Assembly: GCF_018729255.1 (NCBI RefSeq)
Contig: NZ_CP076060.1
Location: 248,001-312,000 of the forward strand
Direction of reading: 5' to 3'
Source: Cupriavidus sp. EM10
Lineage (GTDB): Bacteria > Pseudomonadota > Gammaproteobacteria > Burkholderiales > Burkholderiaceae
DNA length: 64,000 nt
The notes beneath the pieces are model-generated. The model worked only from the letters and a program-made list of their open reading frames with translations, had not been told where the DNA came from and made no database searches. This document shows, piece by piece, positions 54,174 through 62,818 of the stretch; position 1 is the stretch's first letter, and every line of letters starts with the position of its first letter. A program made the position numbers and the translations under genes.

Positions 54174-55112
54174 GTGTCCCTGCATGCCTCCGACTCCCCT
54201 GATGCCTGGTTGCCGCCCGCGCGGCTGACCCGGCTTGCCTTTGACCGCCGCAGCCCGCGCTTCGGCCAGCTCGATTTCCTGCTGGGCGAAATAGGCCAGC
54301 GCATGCAGGAGCGGATGGAGGTGGTCAAGCTGTCGCCGGTCCGTGCGCTCGATATCGGCTGCGGCCATGGCCAGGGCCTGGCGGGTTTGCGCGCGCGGTT
54401 TCCCGATGCGCAGATTGCCGGGATCGATATCTCCGGCGCCATGCTGCAGCAGGCCGGCGAGCGCGATCCGCAGCGGCGGCCGGGCTGGGTCGGGCGTTTG
54501 CTGGGCAAGCGGCCGATGTTCGACCTGGTGCAGGGCGATCTTGCCACACTGCCCTTTGGCGCCGCCAGCTTCGACCTGCTGTGGTCGAACCTGGCGCTGC
54601 ACTGGCATCCCGAGCCGCACCGCGTGTTTCCGGAATGGCATCGCGTCACCGCCGACGACGGCCTGGTCATGTTCTCGTTGTTTGGACCCGACACCCTGAA
54701 GGAACTGCGGGCCGCGTTTGCCGAGGTTGACCTGGACGCCCACACGCTGCGTTTCGTCGACATGCACGACATCGGCGACATGCTCGTGCACAGTGGCTGG
54801 TCCACGCCGGTGATGGACATGGAAACGCTGACCATCACCTACGAATCGCCCGAGAAGCTGCTGGACGAGGTGCGCGCCTTCGGCGGCATGCGCCGTCCGG
54901 GGCCGGCCGGGCTGCGCGGACGCCGGTGGCATCGTGCCTTGATTGCCGCCCTGCATCGCATGCGCAACCAGGATGGCGTGATCCCGCTGACGTTCGAAAT
55001 TGTCTACGGCCATGCATGGAAAATCCCGGCACGCGGCAAGCAGGCCACCGACGATCAGGGCCGCGCGATCATCCCCGTCGACAGGATCGGCCGCGCCCCG
55101 TCGCGCCGCTGA
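54174..55112 (+). CDS. Class I SAM methyltransferase, BioC-like
   Basis: 312 residues with a class I methyltransferase fold. Motif I RALDIGCGHGQGLAGLRARF, IAGIDISGAMLQQA, and FDLLWSNLALHWHPEPHRVF, close to malonyl-ACP methyltransferases (BioC) by the LALHWHP-type segment. No other bio gene is near. GTG 54174 (reading VSLHASDSPDAWLP) is the best start; no in-frame ATG exists until after the fold begins. No ribosome site of note. The biotin role is inference. Confidence 0.82.
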   Translation: MSLHASDSPDAWLPPARLTRLAFDRRSPRFGQLDFLLGEIGQRMQERMEVVKLSPVRALDIGCGHGQGLAGLRARFPDAQIAGIDISGAMLQQAGERDPQRRPGWVGRLLGKRPMFDLVQGDLATLPFGAASFDLLWSNLALHWHPEPHRVFPEWHRVTADDGLVMFSLFGPDTLKELRAAFAEVDLDAHTLRFVDMHDIGDMLVHSGWSTPVMDMETLTITYESPEKLLDEVRAFGGMRRPGPAGLRGRRWHRALIAALHRMRNQDGVIPLTFEIVYGHAWKIPARGKQATDDQGRAIIPVDRIGRAPSRR

Positions 55113-55230
55113 AGCGCCCCGGCAGTACGGTTGCCCGACAATCGGGCCGCGTCGTTTGTGTTGCCTATCGGGGCCAAAAAGGTCATGCACAAATTTGTGC
55201 AGATGGCAAGCACTTCGGTCAAATCCTATG

Positions 55231-55259
55231 TTGTTCAGGTATGCGAAGCGCCATATAAT
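55231..55259 (+). promoter_or_regulatory. Sigma-70 promoter of the cox operon
   Basis: TTGTTC (55231-55236), 17-base spacer, TATAAT (55254-55259), about 117 bases before the DUF2244 start. The only good promoter between the BioC-like gene and coxB. Confidence 0.75.
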
Positions 55260-55375
55260 GGGCCGGTTTGTCGCAGTGGTCCCCTGGCACAAGAACGTCC
55301 TGGAAGGCACTCCGCACGTGCGCTCCTGGGGCGGGAATTCGTCCCGGGCGTGCATCCGATGCGGAGTGGTTGGCG

Positions 55376-55957
55376 ATGCAAGACTTGGGTATCGCATTCC
55401 AGACGGCAGCAGGTGACTCCGGCGGAAATCTCGACGGACGCACCCCCTTGCCGGACAACGACTGGCTGATGAAGCGGAATTGTTCGCTCTCTCCGCGCCA
55501 GGTCGGCTGGTTCTACTTCTCCATCGCATGTTTTTCCATTGCCATCGCGGCGTTTATGGCCGTGTGGCATGGCGCCTGGCTCGTGCTGCCGTTTGCCGGC
55601 CTGGAATTGCTCGGGCTGGGGATTGCCCTGCTGGCGTATGCGCGCCATGCGACGGATCATGAACGCGTGAGTGTGACCGACGGCATGCTGGTCGTGGAGA
55701 CAGCCAGCGCCAGTCGGGTCACGCGGGAAGTATTCAATCCACAGTGGGTGCGGATTGAACTGGGTGAATCGTTCCGGGCGCTCGTGGTTCTGCGGTCGGG
55801 CAAGCGCTCCGTGCGGGTGGGGTCGTATCTGGACCCGCACCGGCGGCGCAAGTTCGCGCAGGAACTCGCGGCGGCCCTGCAAGACGTCCGGACCGGACGG
55901 CGCGCGGGGCAGGGCGGGGACAGATTTGAATCTGTAAATTGGGTAGATAAACAATGA
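55376..55957 (+). CDS. DUF2244 membrane protein upstream of coxB
   Basis: 193 residues. Two hydrophobic segments at about residues 45-65 and 70-92 (VGWFYFSIACFSIAIAAFMA and GAWLVLPFAGLELLGLGIAL), then a soluble C-terminus with SVRVGSYLDPHRRRKFAQEL, the DUF2244 signature. Typical of alpha- and betaproteobacteria at this position. Its stop overlaps the coxB start (ATGA). A shorter start at 55469 is possible. Function is presumably in oxidase assembly, from position. Confidence 0.88.
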   Translation: MQDLGIAFQTAAGDSGGNLDGRTPLPDNDWLMKRNCSLSPRQVGWFYFSIACFSIAIAAFMAVWHGAWLVLPFAGLELLGLGIALLAYARHATDHERVSVTDGMLVVETASASRVTREVFNPQWVRIELGESFRALVVLRSGKRSVRVGSYLDPHRRRKFAQELAAALQDVRTGRRAGQGGDRFESVNWVDKQ

Positions 55958-57219
55958 AAATGTGGAAGAAGGCATCCGCAGCATGTCTTGCAGGCACGTC
56001 CCTGCTTGTCAGCCAGGCGGCCTCCGCGGTCAGTGACATGCCGGGTGGCCCTGCCGTCCGACAGCTGAACCTGGCCGAACCCGTTACAAAGATCGCCGAA
56101 CAGATTCACTGGCTGAACTGGATGATGCTGATCATCTGCACGGTGATCTTCATCGCCGTGTTCGGCGTGATGTTCTATTCCATCTTCAAGCACCGGAAGA
56201 GCAAGGGCGCGAAGTCGGCCTCGTTCCACGAGAGCATTACCGTGGAAGTGGTCTGGACCATCGTGCCGTTCCTGATCGTGATCGCCATGGCCCTGCCGGC
56301 GACCAAGACCGTGGTGGCGATGAAGGACACCACGAATTCCGACATCACGATCAAGGCCACCGGCTACCAGTGGAAGTGGGGGTACGACTACCTCAAGGGC
56401 CAGGGCGAGGGCATCTCGTTCGTGTCCACGCTGACCACGCCGCGCGAGCAGATCAACAACCAGCAGGAAAAGTCGAACACCTACCTGATGGAGGTGGACA
56501 ACGAGCTGGTGGTGCCCGTCAACAAGAAGATCCGCATCGTCACGACCGCCAATGACGTGATCCACGCCTGGATGATCCCGGCGTTCGGCGTCAAGCAGGA
56601 CGCAATCCCGGGCTTCGTGCGTGACACGTGGTTCCGCGCCGAGAAGACCGGCGTGTACCGCGGCCAGTGCGCCGAGCTGTGCGGCAAGGAACATGCGTTC
56701 ATGCCGATCGTCGTGCGCGTGGTGTCCGATGGCGAATACGCCAAGTGGGTCGACGACAAGAAGAAGCTGATGGCCGCGGCCGCCGACGATCCCAACAAGA
56801 CCTGGACGCTGGACGAGATCAAGGTGCGTGGCGAGAAGGTCTACGCCGCCAACTGCGCGGTCTGCCACCAGCCCACGGGCAAGGGCGCGGGCGCGTTCCC
56901 GGCGCTGGACGGCTCGAAGGTCGTCAACGGCCCGAAGGCCGGCCAGATGCACATCCTGCTGGAAGGCAAGGGCGGCATGCCGTCGTGGAAGCAGCTCTCG
57001 GATACCGAGCTGGCCGCGGTCATGACGTACACGCGCAACAGCTGGAGCAACAAGACCGGTGAAGTGATCCAGCCGGCGGACTTCTCGCAAGCCCGTGCAG
57101 GCAAGTTCCCGGAAGGCGGCGGCGCCCAGGCCGCAACTGGCGACACGGCCCCCAGGAAGGCCGCCACGCCGACCAACGACAAGCAGGCCAGCCTCGCGGG
57201 CAACCGCGTCGCAGGCTGA
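55954..57219 (+). CDS. coxB: Cytochrome c oxidase subunit II with C-terminal cytochrome c domain
   Basis: 421 residues. Signal peptide (1-29), two membrane helices (about 48-70 and 95-120), the CuA domain with binding loop RGQCAELCGKEHAFMPIVVR (two Cys, Glu, His, Met), and a fused cytochrome c with CAVCHQ plus a Met ligand near GGMPSWKQLS. The C-terminal tail after about 380 is Ala/Thr-rich. The fused caa3-like form is common in Burkholderiales. It accepts electrons from cytochrome c and passes them to CoxA. Confidence 0.96.
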   Translation: MKMWKKASAACLAGTSLLVSQAASAVSDMPGGPAVRQLNLAEPVTKIAEQIHWLNWMMLIICTVIFIAVFGVMFYSIFKHRKSKGAKSASFHESITVEVVWTIVPFLIVIAMALPATKTVVAMKDTTNSDITIKATGYQWKWGYDYLKGQGEGISFVSTLTTPREQINNQQEKSNTYLMEVDNELVVPVNKKIRIVTTANDVIHAWMIPAFGVKQDAIPGFVRDTWFRAEKTGVYRGQCAELCGKEHAFMPIVVRVVSDGEYAKWVDDKKKLMAAAADDPNKTWTLDEIKVRGEKVYAANCAVCHQPTGKGAGAFPALDGSKVVNGPKAGQMHILLEGKGGMPSWKQLSDTELAAVMTYTRNSWSNKTGEVIQPADFSQARAGKFPEGGGAQAATGDTAPRKAATPTNDKQASLAGNRVAG

Positions 57220-57261
57220 CCCGCGGCAGCCCCGCATTCAGGAATTGATGGAGTCATTGCG

Positions 57262-58893
57262 ATGAGTACCGCTACCCCGGAGACACTGGGCCATCCGCAC
57301 GACCACGCGCACGACCACGATCATGGCCACGGCCATGGCGACCATGCGCACGATCATCCGCATGGCTGGCGCCGCTGGCTGTTCGCGACCAACCACAAGG
57401 ACATCGGCACGCTGTACCTGCTGTTCTCGTTCACGATGCTGCTGTCGGGCGGCGCGCTGGCACTGCTGATCCGCCTGGAGCTGTTCGAGCCCGGCCTGCA
57501 GTTCTTCCGCCCCGAACTGTTCAACCAGTTCACCACGATGCACGGCCTGATCATGGTGTTCGGCGCCATCATGCCGGCGTTCGTGGGCTTTGCGAACTGG
57601 ATGATCCCGCTGCAGATCGGCGCATCGGACATGGCGTTCGCGCGCATGAACAACTTCAGCTTCTGGCTGATGCCGCCGGCCGCGCTGCTGCTGGTGGGTT
57701 CGTTCTTCGCGCCGGGCGGCGCCACCGCCGCTGGCTGGACGCTCTACGCGCCGCTGTCGGTGCAGATGGGCCCGGGCATGGACATGGCCATCTTCGCCAT
57801 GCACATCATGGGCGCGTCGTCGATCATGGGCTCGATCAACATCATCGTGACCATCCTCAACATGCGCGCCCCCGGCATGACGCTGATGAAGATGCCGATG
57901 TTCTGCTGGACGTGGCTGATCACCGCCTACCTGCTGATCGCCGTGATGCCGGTGCTGGCTGGCGCCATCACGATGGTGCTGACCGACCGCCACTTCGGCA
58001 CGAGCTTCTTCTCGGCCGCCGGCGGCGGTGACCCGGTGATGTACCAGCACATCTTCTGGTTCTTCGGGCACCCCGAGGTCTACATCATGATCTTGCCGGC
58101 GTTCGGCATCATCTCGCACGTGGTACCGGCCTTCGCGCGCAAGCGCCTGTTCGGCTACAGCTCGATGGTGTACGCCACGGCGTCGATTGCCATCCTGTCG
58201 TTCATCGTCTGGGCCCACCACATGTTCACCACGGGCATGCCGGTGACGGGCCAGCTCTTCTTCATGTACGCGACGATGCTGATCGCGGTGCCCACGGCCG
58301 TGAAGATCTTCAACTGGATTGCCACGATGTGGCGCGGGTCGATGACGTTCGAGACCCCGATGCTGTTTGCGATCGGCTTCATCTTCGTGTTCACGATCGG
58401 CGGCTTCACCGGCCTGATGCCGGCCGTGGCACCGATCGACATCCAGTTGCAGGACACCTACTTCATCGTGGCGCACTTCCACTACGTGCTGGTGGCGGGC
58501 TCGCTGTTCGCGCTGTTCGCGGGCTTCTACTACTGGGGGCCGAAGTGGAGCGGGTTCATGTACGACGAGATGCGCGGCAAGATCCATTTCTGGGGCTCGC
58601 TGATCTTCTTCAACGTGACCTTCTTCCCGATGCACTTCCTGGGACTGGCCGGCATGCCGCGCCGCTACGCCGACTACCCGACCCAGTTCACGGACTTCAA
58701 CGCCGTGGCATCGCTGGGCGCGCTGGGCTTCGGGCTGATGCAGGTGTACTTCTTCTTTGCCGTGGTGCTGCCGTCGTACCGTGGCGGCCAGGCTGCCGGC
58801 GACAAGCCGTGGGATGGCGCCGAAGGGCTGGAATGGACCGTGCCGTCGCCGGCCCCGTTCCACACCTTCGAGGAACCGCCGGTCGTGAAGTGA
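57262..58893 (+). CDS. coxA: Cytochrome c oxidase subunit I
   Basis: Heme a, heme a3 and CuB catalytic subunit, 543 residues and 12 helices. Markers: heme ligand region TMHGLIMVFGAIMPAFVG, HPEVYIMILPAFGIISHVV, CuB His pair WAHHMFTTGMP, K-channel and heme loop VAHFHYVLVAGS. The first 34 residues include about 13 His in a His-Asp repeat, possibly metal binding, before the conserved LFATNHKDIGTLYLLF. Confidence 0.97.
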   Translation: MSTATPETLGHPHDHAHDHDHGHGHGDHAHDHPHGWRRWLFATNHKDIGTLYLLFSFTMLLSGGALALLIRLELFEPGLQFFRPELFNQFTTMHGLIMVFGAIMPAFVGFANWMIPLQIGASDMAFARMNNFSFWLMPPAALLLVGSFFAPGGATAAGWTLYAPLSVQMGPGMDMAIFAMHIMGASSIMGSINIIVTILNMRAPGMTLMKMPMFCWTWLITAYLLIAVMPVLAGAITMVLTDRHFGTSFFSAAGGGDPVMYQHIFWFFGHPEVYIMILPAFGIISHVVPAFARKRLFGYSSMVYATASIAILSFIVWAHHMFTTGMPVTGQLFFMYATMLIAVPTAVKIFNWIATMWRGSMTFETPMLFAIGFIFVFTIGGFTGLMPAVAPIDIQLQDTYFIVAHFHYVLVAGSLFALFAGFYYWGPKWSGFMYDEMRGKIHFWGSLIFFNVTFFPMHFLGLAGMPRRYADYPTQFTDFNAVASLGALGFGLMQVYFFFAVVLPSYRGGQAAGDKPWDGAEGLEWTVPSPAPFHTFEEPPVVK

Positions 58894-58972
58894 GCACAGC
58901 GATATCGTAGTTTTACGAAGTATTCCAAATTGGCCGGATGCCCGAGGGCGTCCGGCCAGCGAGACCCGAAAC

Positions 58973-59119
58973 ATGCAGCCCTCAGCAAAAAGCCCGTCGC
59001 AAGTGGAACGCCAAGCCAGACAGAAAGCCGCCAACCGGCGCCTGGGATGGATCCTGCTGTCGATCGTGGTGGTCTTTTTCCTGGGATTTGTAGCCAAGAT
59101 GAAGTTTCTTGGCGGCTGA
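58973..59119 (+). CDS. Cytochrome oxidase small assembly protein
   Basis: 48 residues: a basic N-terminus (QVERQARQKAANRRLG) and a single helix WILLSIVVVFFLGFVAKMKF ending GG-stop. In betaproteobacteria a one-helix protein of this type lies between coxA and cox11. Start ATG 58973 has GAGACCCGAAAC upstream; cox11 begins 35 bases later. The frame is too short for usual ORF cut-offs. Confidence 0.82.
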   Translation: MQPSAKSPSQVERQARQKAANRRLGWILLSIVVVFFLGFVAKMKFLGG

Positions 59120-59154
59120 CCATCGTAAAAGAATGAATTAGCGGGAGACAAGGC

Positions 59155-59754
59155 GTGGACGCGCAGCACAAGGCCCTCGAAAAGCGTTTCAACCGCGGCA
59201 TGATGATGCGGCTGCTGGTGGTGGTGACGCTGATGTTCGCCTTTGGCTACGCGCTGGTGCCGCTGTACAAGGCGATCTGCGACATCACCGGCCTGAACGT
59301 GGTGACCACGCGCGACCTGTATGGCGCGGGCGCGGCGGTGAAGAATACCCAGATCGACACGACCCGCACGATTACCGTGGAGTTCGATTCGAATGCGCGC
59401 GGCCCGTTTGCTTTCCGGCCGGTGAAGCATTCGATGGAGGTGCACCCGGGCGAACTGACGACGATCGTGTACGAGGTGGCCAACGGCCAGCCGCGCGATA
59501 TCTCGGCGCAGGCCATCCCGAGCTACGCGCCCAAGCAGGCCACGGAGTATTTCAAGAAGGTGGAGTGCTTCTGCTTCAAGCAGCAGACACTCAAGGCGAA
59601 CGAGGCGCGCGAGATGCCGGTGGTCTTCGTGATCGATCCGAAGCTGCCGAAGGATGTGAAGAACATCACGCTGTCGTACACGTTCTTCGAGATCGGCACG
59701 CCGGTGGCGCAGGCGCCGGAAGCCGGCGTAACGGCTGGCCAGAAGGGCGGCTGA
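59155..59754 (+). CDS. ctaG: Cytochrome c oxidase assembly protein CtaG/Cox11
   Basis: Copper chaperone for the CuB site, 199 residues. One N-terminal helix (MRLLVVVTLMFAFGYALVPL) and a periplasmic Ig-like domain with the copper motif ECFCFKQQTL and MPVVFVIDPKLPKDVKNITL. GTG 59155 with GGGAGACAAGGC upstream starts in frame; the first ATG inside would cut into the conserved region. Confidence 0.94.
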   Translation: MDAQHKALEKRFNRGMMMRLLVVVTLMFAFGYALVPLYKAICDITGLNVVTTRDLYGAGAAVKNTQIDTTRTITVEFDSNARGPFAFRPVKHSMEVHPGELTTIVYEVANGQPRDISAQAIPSYAPKQATEYFKKVECFCFKQQTLKANEAREMPVVFVIDPKLPKDVKNITLSYTFFEIGTPVAQAPEAGVTAGQKGG

Positions 59755-59765
59755 GGAGCGTAGAC

Positions 59766-59981
59766 ATGGCGACGGACGATCCGGTGCATCGCAAGGCGTC
59801 ATTCGTGCAGACGGTGCGCGCGGTGTTGTGGTCGTTTGTCGGGCTGCGCAAGGGGTCGGAGCACGAATCCGACATGGCGCGGCTGAACCCGGTGCATGTG
59901 ATCATCGCCGGGCTGATTGCGGCGGCGGTGTTCGTGGCGGTGCTGATCGCCATCGTGCGCGTCGTGGTCAGCCAGGCATAG
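59766..59981 (+). CDS. DUF2970 domain membrane protein
   Basis: 71 residues, one helix at the C-terminus (VIIAGLIAAAVFVAVLIAIV), N-terminal KASFVQTVRAVLWSFVGLRKG that marks DUF2970. Standard position between cox11 and coxC in Burkholderiales. Function unknown. Confidence 0.9.
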   Translation: MATDDPVHRKASFVQTVRAVLWSFVGLRKGSEHESDMARLNPVHVIIAGLIAAAVFVAVLIAIVRVVVSQA

Positions 59982-60077
59982 CAGGGCAGCAGATACAAAG
60001 CGAGCACGCCGCCGGCCAGATGTCGGGGCCGGACGGGCGGATAACATGAATCGAGACTTTGAGCTGGAGATAGAAGA

Positions 60078-60938
60078 ATGAGTGCGAATCGCGCAAACGC
60101 CCCGTACTACTTCGTGCCGGGCCCGTCGCGCCATCCGATCACGGCGGCGTTCGGCCTGCTGATGACCGGCGCGGGAGCCGCCGGTTGGGTCAACGGGCAG
60201 CCGTGGGCGCCATACCTGTGCGGCTTCGGCCTGGTGTGGTTCCTGTTCGTGCTCAAGAGCTGGTTTGGCGACGCCATCGGCGAATCCGAGGGCGGGCTGT
60301 ACGGCAAGAACATCGACACCTCGTTTCGCTGGTCGATGGGCTGGTTCATCTTCTCCGAGGTGATGTTCTTCGCGGCCTTCTTCGGCGCGCTGTTCTACGC
60401 CCGCACCATCGCCATGCCGTGGCTGGGCGACCTGAACAACAAGATCATCTGGCCGGACTTCTCGGCCGTGTGGCCGAACACGGGCCCGGCGGGCACCGTG
60501 GAAACCTTCCAGACCATGGGTCCGTGGCCGATTCCGACGATCAACACGGCGCTGCTGCTGACCTCGGGCGTGACGCTGACCTGGGCGCACCACGCGCTGC
60601 TGGCCGGCAAGCGCAACCAGCTGATCCAGGGCCTGGTGCTGACCATCCTGCTGGGCGCGATCTTCATGTGCCTGCAGGTCTACGAATACATGCACGCCTA
60701 CCACGAGCTGAACCTGAAGCTCACGTCGGGGGTCTACGGTTCGACGTTCTTCCTGCTCACGGGCTTCCACGGTTTCCACGTGACGATGGGCGCGATCATG
60801 CTGGCGGTGGTGCTGGGCCGCGTGCTCAAGGGCCATTTCACGCCCGATCACCACTTCGCGTTCGAAGGCGCCGCCTGGTACTGGCACTTCGTGGACGTGG
60901 TCTGGCTGGGCCTGTACGTGGTCGTGTACTGGTTGTAA
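60078..60938 (+). CDS. coxC: Cytochrome c oxidase subunit III
   Basis: 286 residues, seven helices. Typical stretches YFVPGPSRHPITAAFGLLM, SFRWSMGWFIFSEVMFFAAF, and FLLTGFHGFHVTMGAIMLAV, FEGAAWYWHFVDVVWLGLYV at the C-terminus. Completes the aa3 oxidase structural set. A terminator follows at 60981. Confidence 0.96.
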   Translation: MSANRANAPYYFVPGPSRHPITAAFGLLMTGAGAAGWVNGQPWAPYLCGFGLVWFLFVLKSWFGDAIGESEGGLYGKNIDTSFRWSMGWFIFSEVMFFAAFFGALFYARTIAMPWLGDLNNKIIWPDFSAVWPNTGPAGTVETFQTMGPWPIPTINTALLLTSGVTLTWAHHALLAGKRNQLIQGLVLTILLGAIFMCLQVYEYMHAYHELNLKLTSGVYGSTFFLLTGFHGFHVTMGAIMLAVVLGRVLKGHFTPDHHFAFEGAAWYWHFVDVVWLGLYVVVYWL

Positions 60939-60980
60939 AGCAGGGGCCGCCGCCATCGGCGGCGTTGCGGTACAAGCAAG

Positions 60981-61012
60981 AAGCGCCGCGGGAGCAATCC
61001 TCAGCGGCGCTT
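60981..61012 (+). terminator. Intrinsic terminator after coxC
   Basis: AAGCGCCGC (60981-60989) and GCGGCGCTT (61004-61012) form a 9-bp stem around a 14-base loop, followed by TTGTTTT. It lies 42 bases after the coxC stop and separates it from the reverse-strand DUF2909 gene. Confidence 0.8.
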
Positions 61013-61041
61013 TTGTTTTGCGGGGACCGGCGTGGTGGCGC

Positions 61042-61251
61042 TCAGGGCGCCATGTGGATGCCGGTGCTCTGGATCCAGCCCATCCAGTGCGAGAACAGGA
61101 TGAACAGGAACAGGGCGATCGAGAAGCCGACGCGCAGCATCAGCGAGCGCATCATGTTGGGCGTGCGGCCACGGTCGCGCATCATGAAGAACAGCGCGGA
61201 CGACAGGCTGCCGATGATCAGGATGAAGGCGACGATGATGACAAAGCGCAT
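61042..61251 (-). CDS. DUF2909 twin-helix membrane protein
   Basis: 69 residues with two hydrophobic segments (FVIIVAFILIIGSLSSALFF and VGFSIALFLFILFSHWMGW) joined by MMRDRGRTPNMMRSLMLR, as in the DUF2909 family. It is on the minus strand within the cox region, divergent from SURF1. Function unknown, likely respiratory from conserved position. Confidence 0.9.
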   Translation of the reverse strand: MRFVIIVAFILIIGSLSSALFFMMRDRGRTPNMMRSLMLRVGFSIALFLFILFSHWMGWIQSTGIHMAP

Positions 61252-61308
61252 GTGGGGGCTCTTTTCGGCAAGCGCCCATTATGGCACCGCCGCCGCCGGA
61301 GGAAACCC

Positions 61309-62070
61309 GTGACGACCCGCAGGCGCTGGCGTGCGCCGGGCCTGGTGCCGATGATTGCCGCGCTGGTGGTGGTTGCCGTGACCTGCGCGCTGGGCAACTG
61401 GCAACTGGGTCGCGCGCACGAAAAGATCGACCGCGCGGCGCGGCTGGCCGCGCTGGCCACCCAGGCTCCGGTGGATCTGGCTGCCAGCCAGGCTGGCGCC
61501 GCGCCGCTGCTGGACCGCCACGTGCGCGCACGCGGCAGCTTCGACGACAGCCGGACGGTGCTGCTCGACAACCGCCCGCACGGCAACGGCACCGACAGCC
61601 GCGCCGGCTTCCTGGTGCTGACGCCGCTGCGGCTGGCCGCCGGCGGCCAGGTGCTGGTGCTGCGTGGCTGGCTGCCGCGCGACGCACAGGACCGCACGCG
61701 CATAGCCCCATTCCCGACGCCGGCGGGCGAGGTGACCGTCGAGGGCACCGCGCTGGCCGGCGTGCCGCGCGTGTACAGCCTGGGCCAGGACCCCGCCGCC
61801 GAGGCCGGCCGCAAGATACGTCAGAATATCGACCTTGCCGCGTTTGCGCGTGAGACCGGTGCGCCACTGCTGCCGGTGGTGCTGGAGCAGTCGACCGACA
61901 ACGGCGACGGCCTGGCGCGCGACTGGGCACCCGCCGATCTGGGTGCCGACCGCCACTATGGCTATGCCGCGCAGTGGTTCGGGCTGGCCGCGCTGACCGT
62001 GGTGCTGGTGGCCGTGCAGGGCTGGCGCCGCGCCCGGCGCGAAGCCGGGCAGGCCCCGGCAACCGAATGA
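61309..62070 (+). CDS. SURF1 family oxidase assembly protein
   Basis: 253 residues with one helix at each end (PMIAALVVVAVTCALGNWQL and AAQWFGLAALTVVLVAVQGW). NWQLGRAHEK and YAAQWFGLA are the SURF1 signatures. It supports heme a insertion into CoxA. Start is GTG 61309 with GGAGGAAACC upstream. Confidence 0.93.
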   Translation: MTTRRRWRAPGLVPMIAALVVVAVTCALGNWQLGRAHEKIDRAARLAALATQAPVDLAASQAGAAPLLDRHVRARGSFDDSRTVLLDNRPHGNGTDSRAGFLVLTPLRLAAGGQVLVLRGWLPRDAQDRTRIAPFPTPAGEVTVEGTALAGVPRVYSLGQDPAAEAGRKIRQNIDLAAFARETGAPLLPVVLEQSTDNGDGLARDWAPADLGADRHYGYAAQWFGLAALTVVLVAVQGWRRARREAGQAPATE

Positions 62071-62098
62071 TCGACAGAGTGATCAGATTGATCGAACG

Positions 62099-62755
62099 AT
62101 GAACGTACAGACACCTTCCATGCCGCAGCAAGATCCCTCGGCCACGCCCGACCCCCGCATCGACGCGCGCACGCGCCGTGGCCGCCTGCAGATGCTGATG
62201 CTGCTGCTGGTGTGCGCATCGCCGGTGCTGTTCTCGTATTTCACCTATTACGTGATCAAGCCCAGCGGCGCCAGCACCAACTATGGCGCGCTGGTGGACC
62301 CGCAGCGCCCGATGCCGGCCGTCGAACTGGTCAACGAGCGCGGCGAGTCCGTGCCGCTGACATCGATGCGCGGCAAGTGGCTGATGCTGATGACCGATCC
62401 GTCCGCCTGCGACGAGGCCTGCGCGCGCAAGCTGTTCACGATGCGCCAGATCCGCGCGGGGCAGGGCGAGGACCGCGAGCGGATCGTGCCGGTCTGGCTG
62501 ATCCAGGATGCCGGCAAAGTGGACGATCGGCTATCTACCGCCTACAACGAACCGTATGCCGGCGTGCGTTTCCTGCGCATGGACCGTGCCGCCATCGCAC
62601 AATGGCTGCCGGCCCAGGACGGCAGCCGCGCCGAGGACACGATTTTCCTGGTCGACCCGCTCGGCAACCTGATGATGCGCTGGCCGAAGGACCCCGACCC
62701 GAAGAAGGTGAGCGGCGATCTCAAGAAGCTGCTCAAGTATTCGCGCATCGGCTAA
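62099..62755 (+). CDS. Sco-like membrane-anchored thioredoxin-fold protein
   Basis: 218 residues. A single helix at about residues 31-53 (QMLMLLLVCASPVLFSYFTY), then a redoxin-like fold with a CDEAC motif (Cys104, Cys108) in TDPSACDEACARKLF and DTIFLVDPLGNLMMRWPKDP. The CxxxC spacing is that of Sco1/SenC copper chaperones, but I do not see the distal copper His and the SCO signature is weak. Position between surf1 and ctaA points to oxidase assembly. Thioredoxin reduction is an alternative. Confidence 0.78.
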   Translation: MNVQTPSMPQQDPSATPDPRIDARTRRGRLQMLMLLLVCASPVLFSYFTYYVIKPSGASTNYGALVDPQRPMPAVELVNERGESVPLTSMRGKWLMLMTDPSACDEACARKLFTMRQIRAGQGEDRERIVPVWLIQDAGKVDDRLSTAYNEPYAGVRFLRMDRAAIAQWLPAQDGSRAEDTIFLVDPLGNLMMRWPKDPDPKKVSGDLKKLLKYSRIG

Positions 62756-62818
62756 GGTGGCCTGCTGCCTCGACCGATCCAACCCACCGTTTTTCGTTGA
62801 ATTACCGGCTGTACCGAA

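Noticed and set aside
57238..59802. An 854-codon minus-strand frame opposite coxA
   Set aside because: Arg/His-rich shadow of a conserved oxidase gene.
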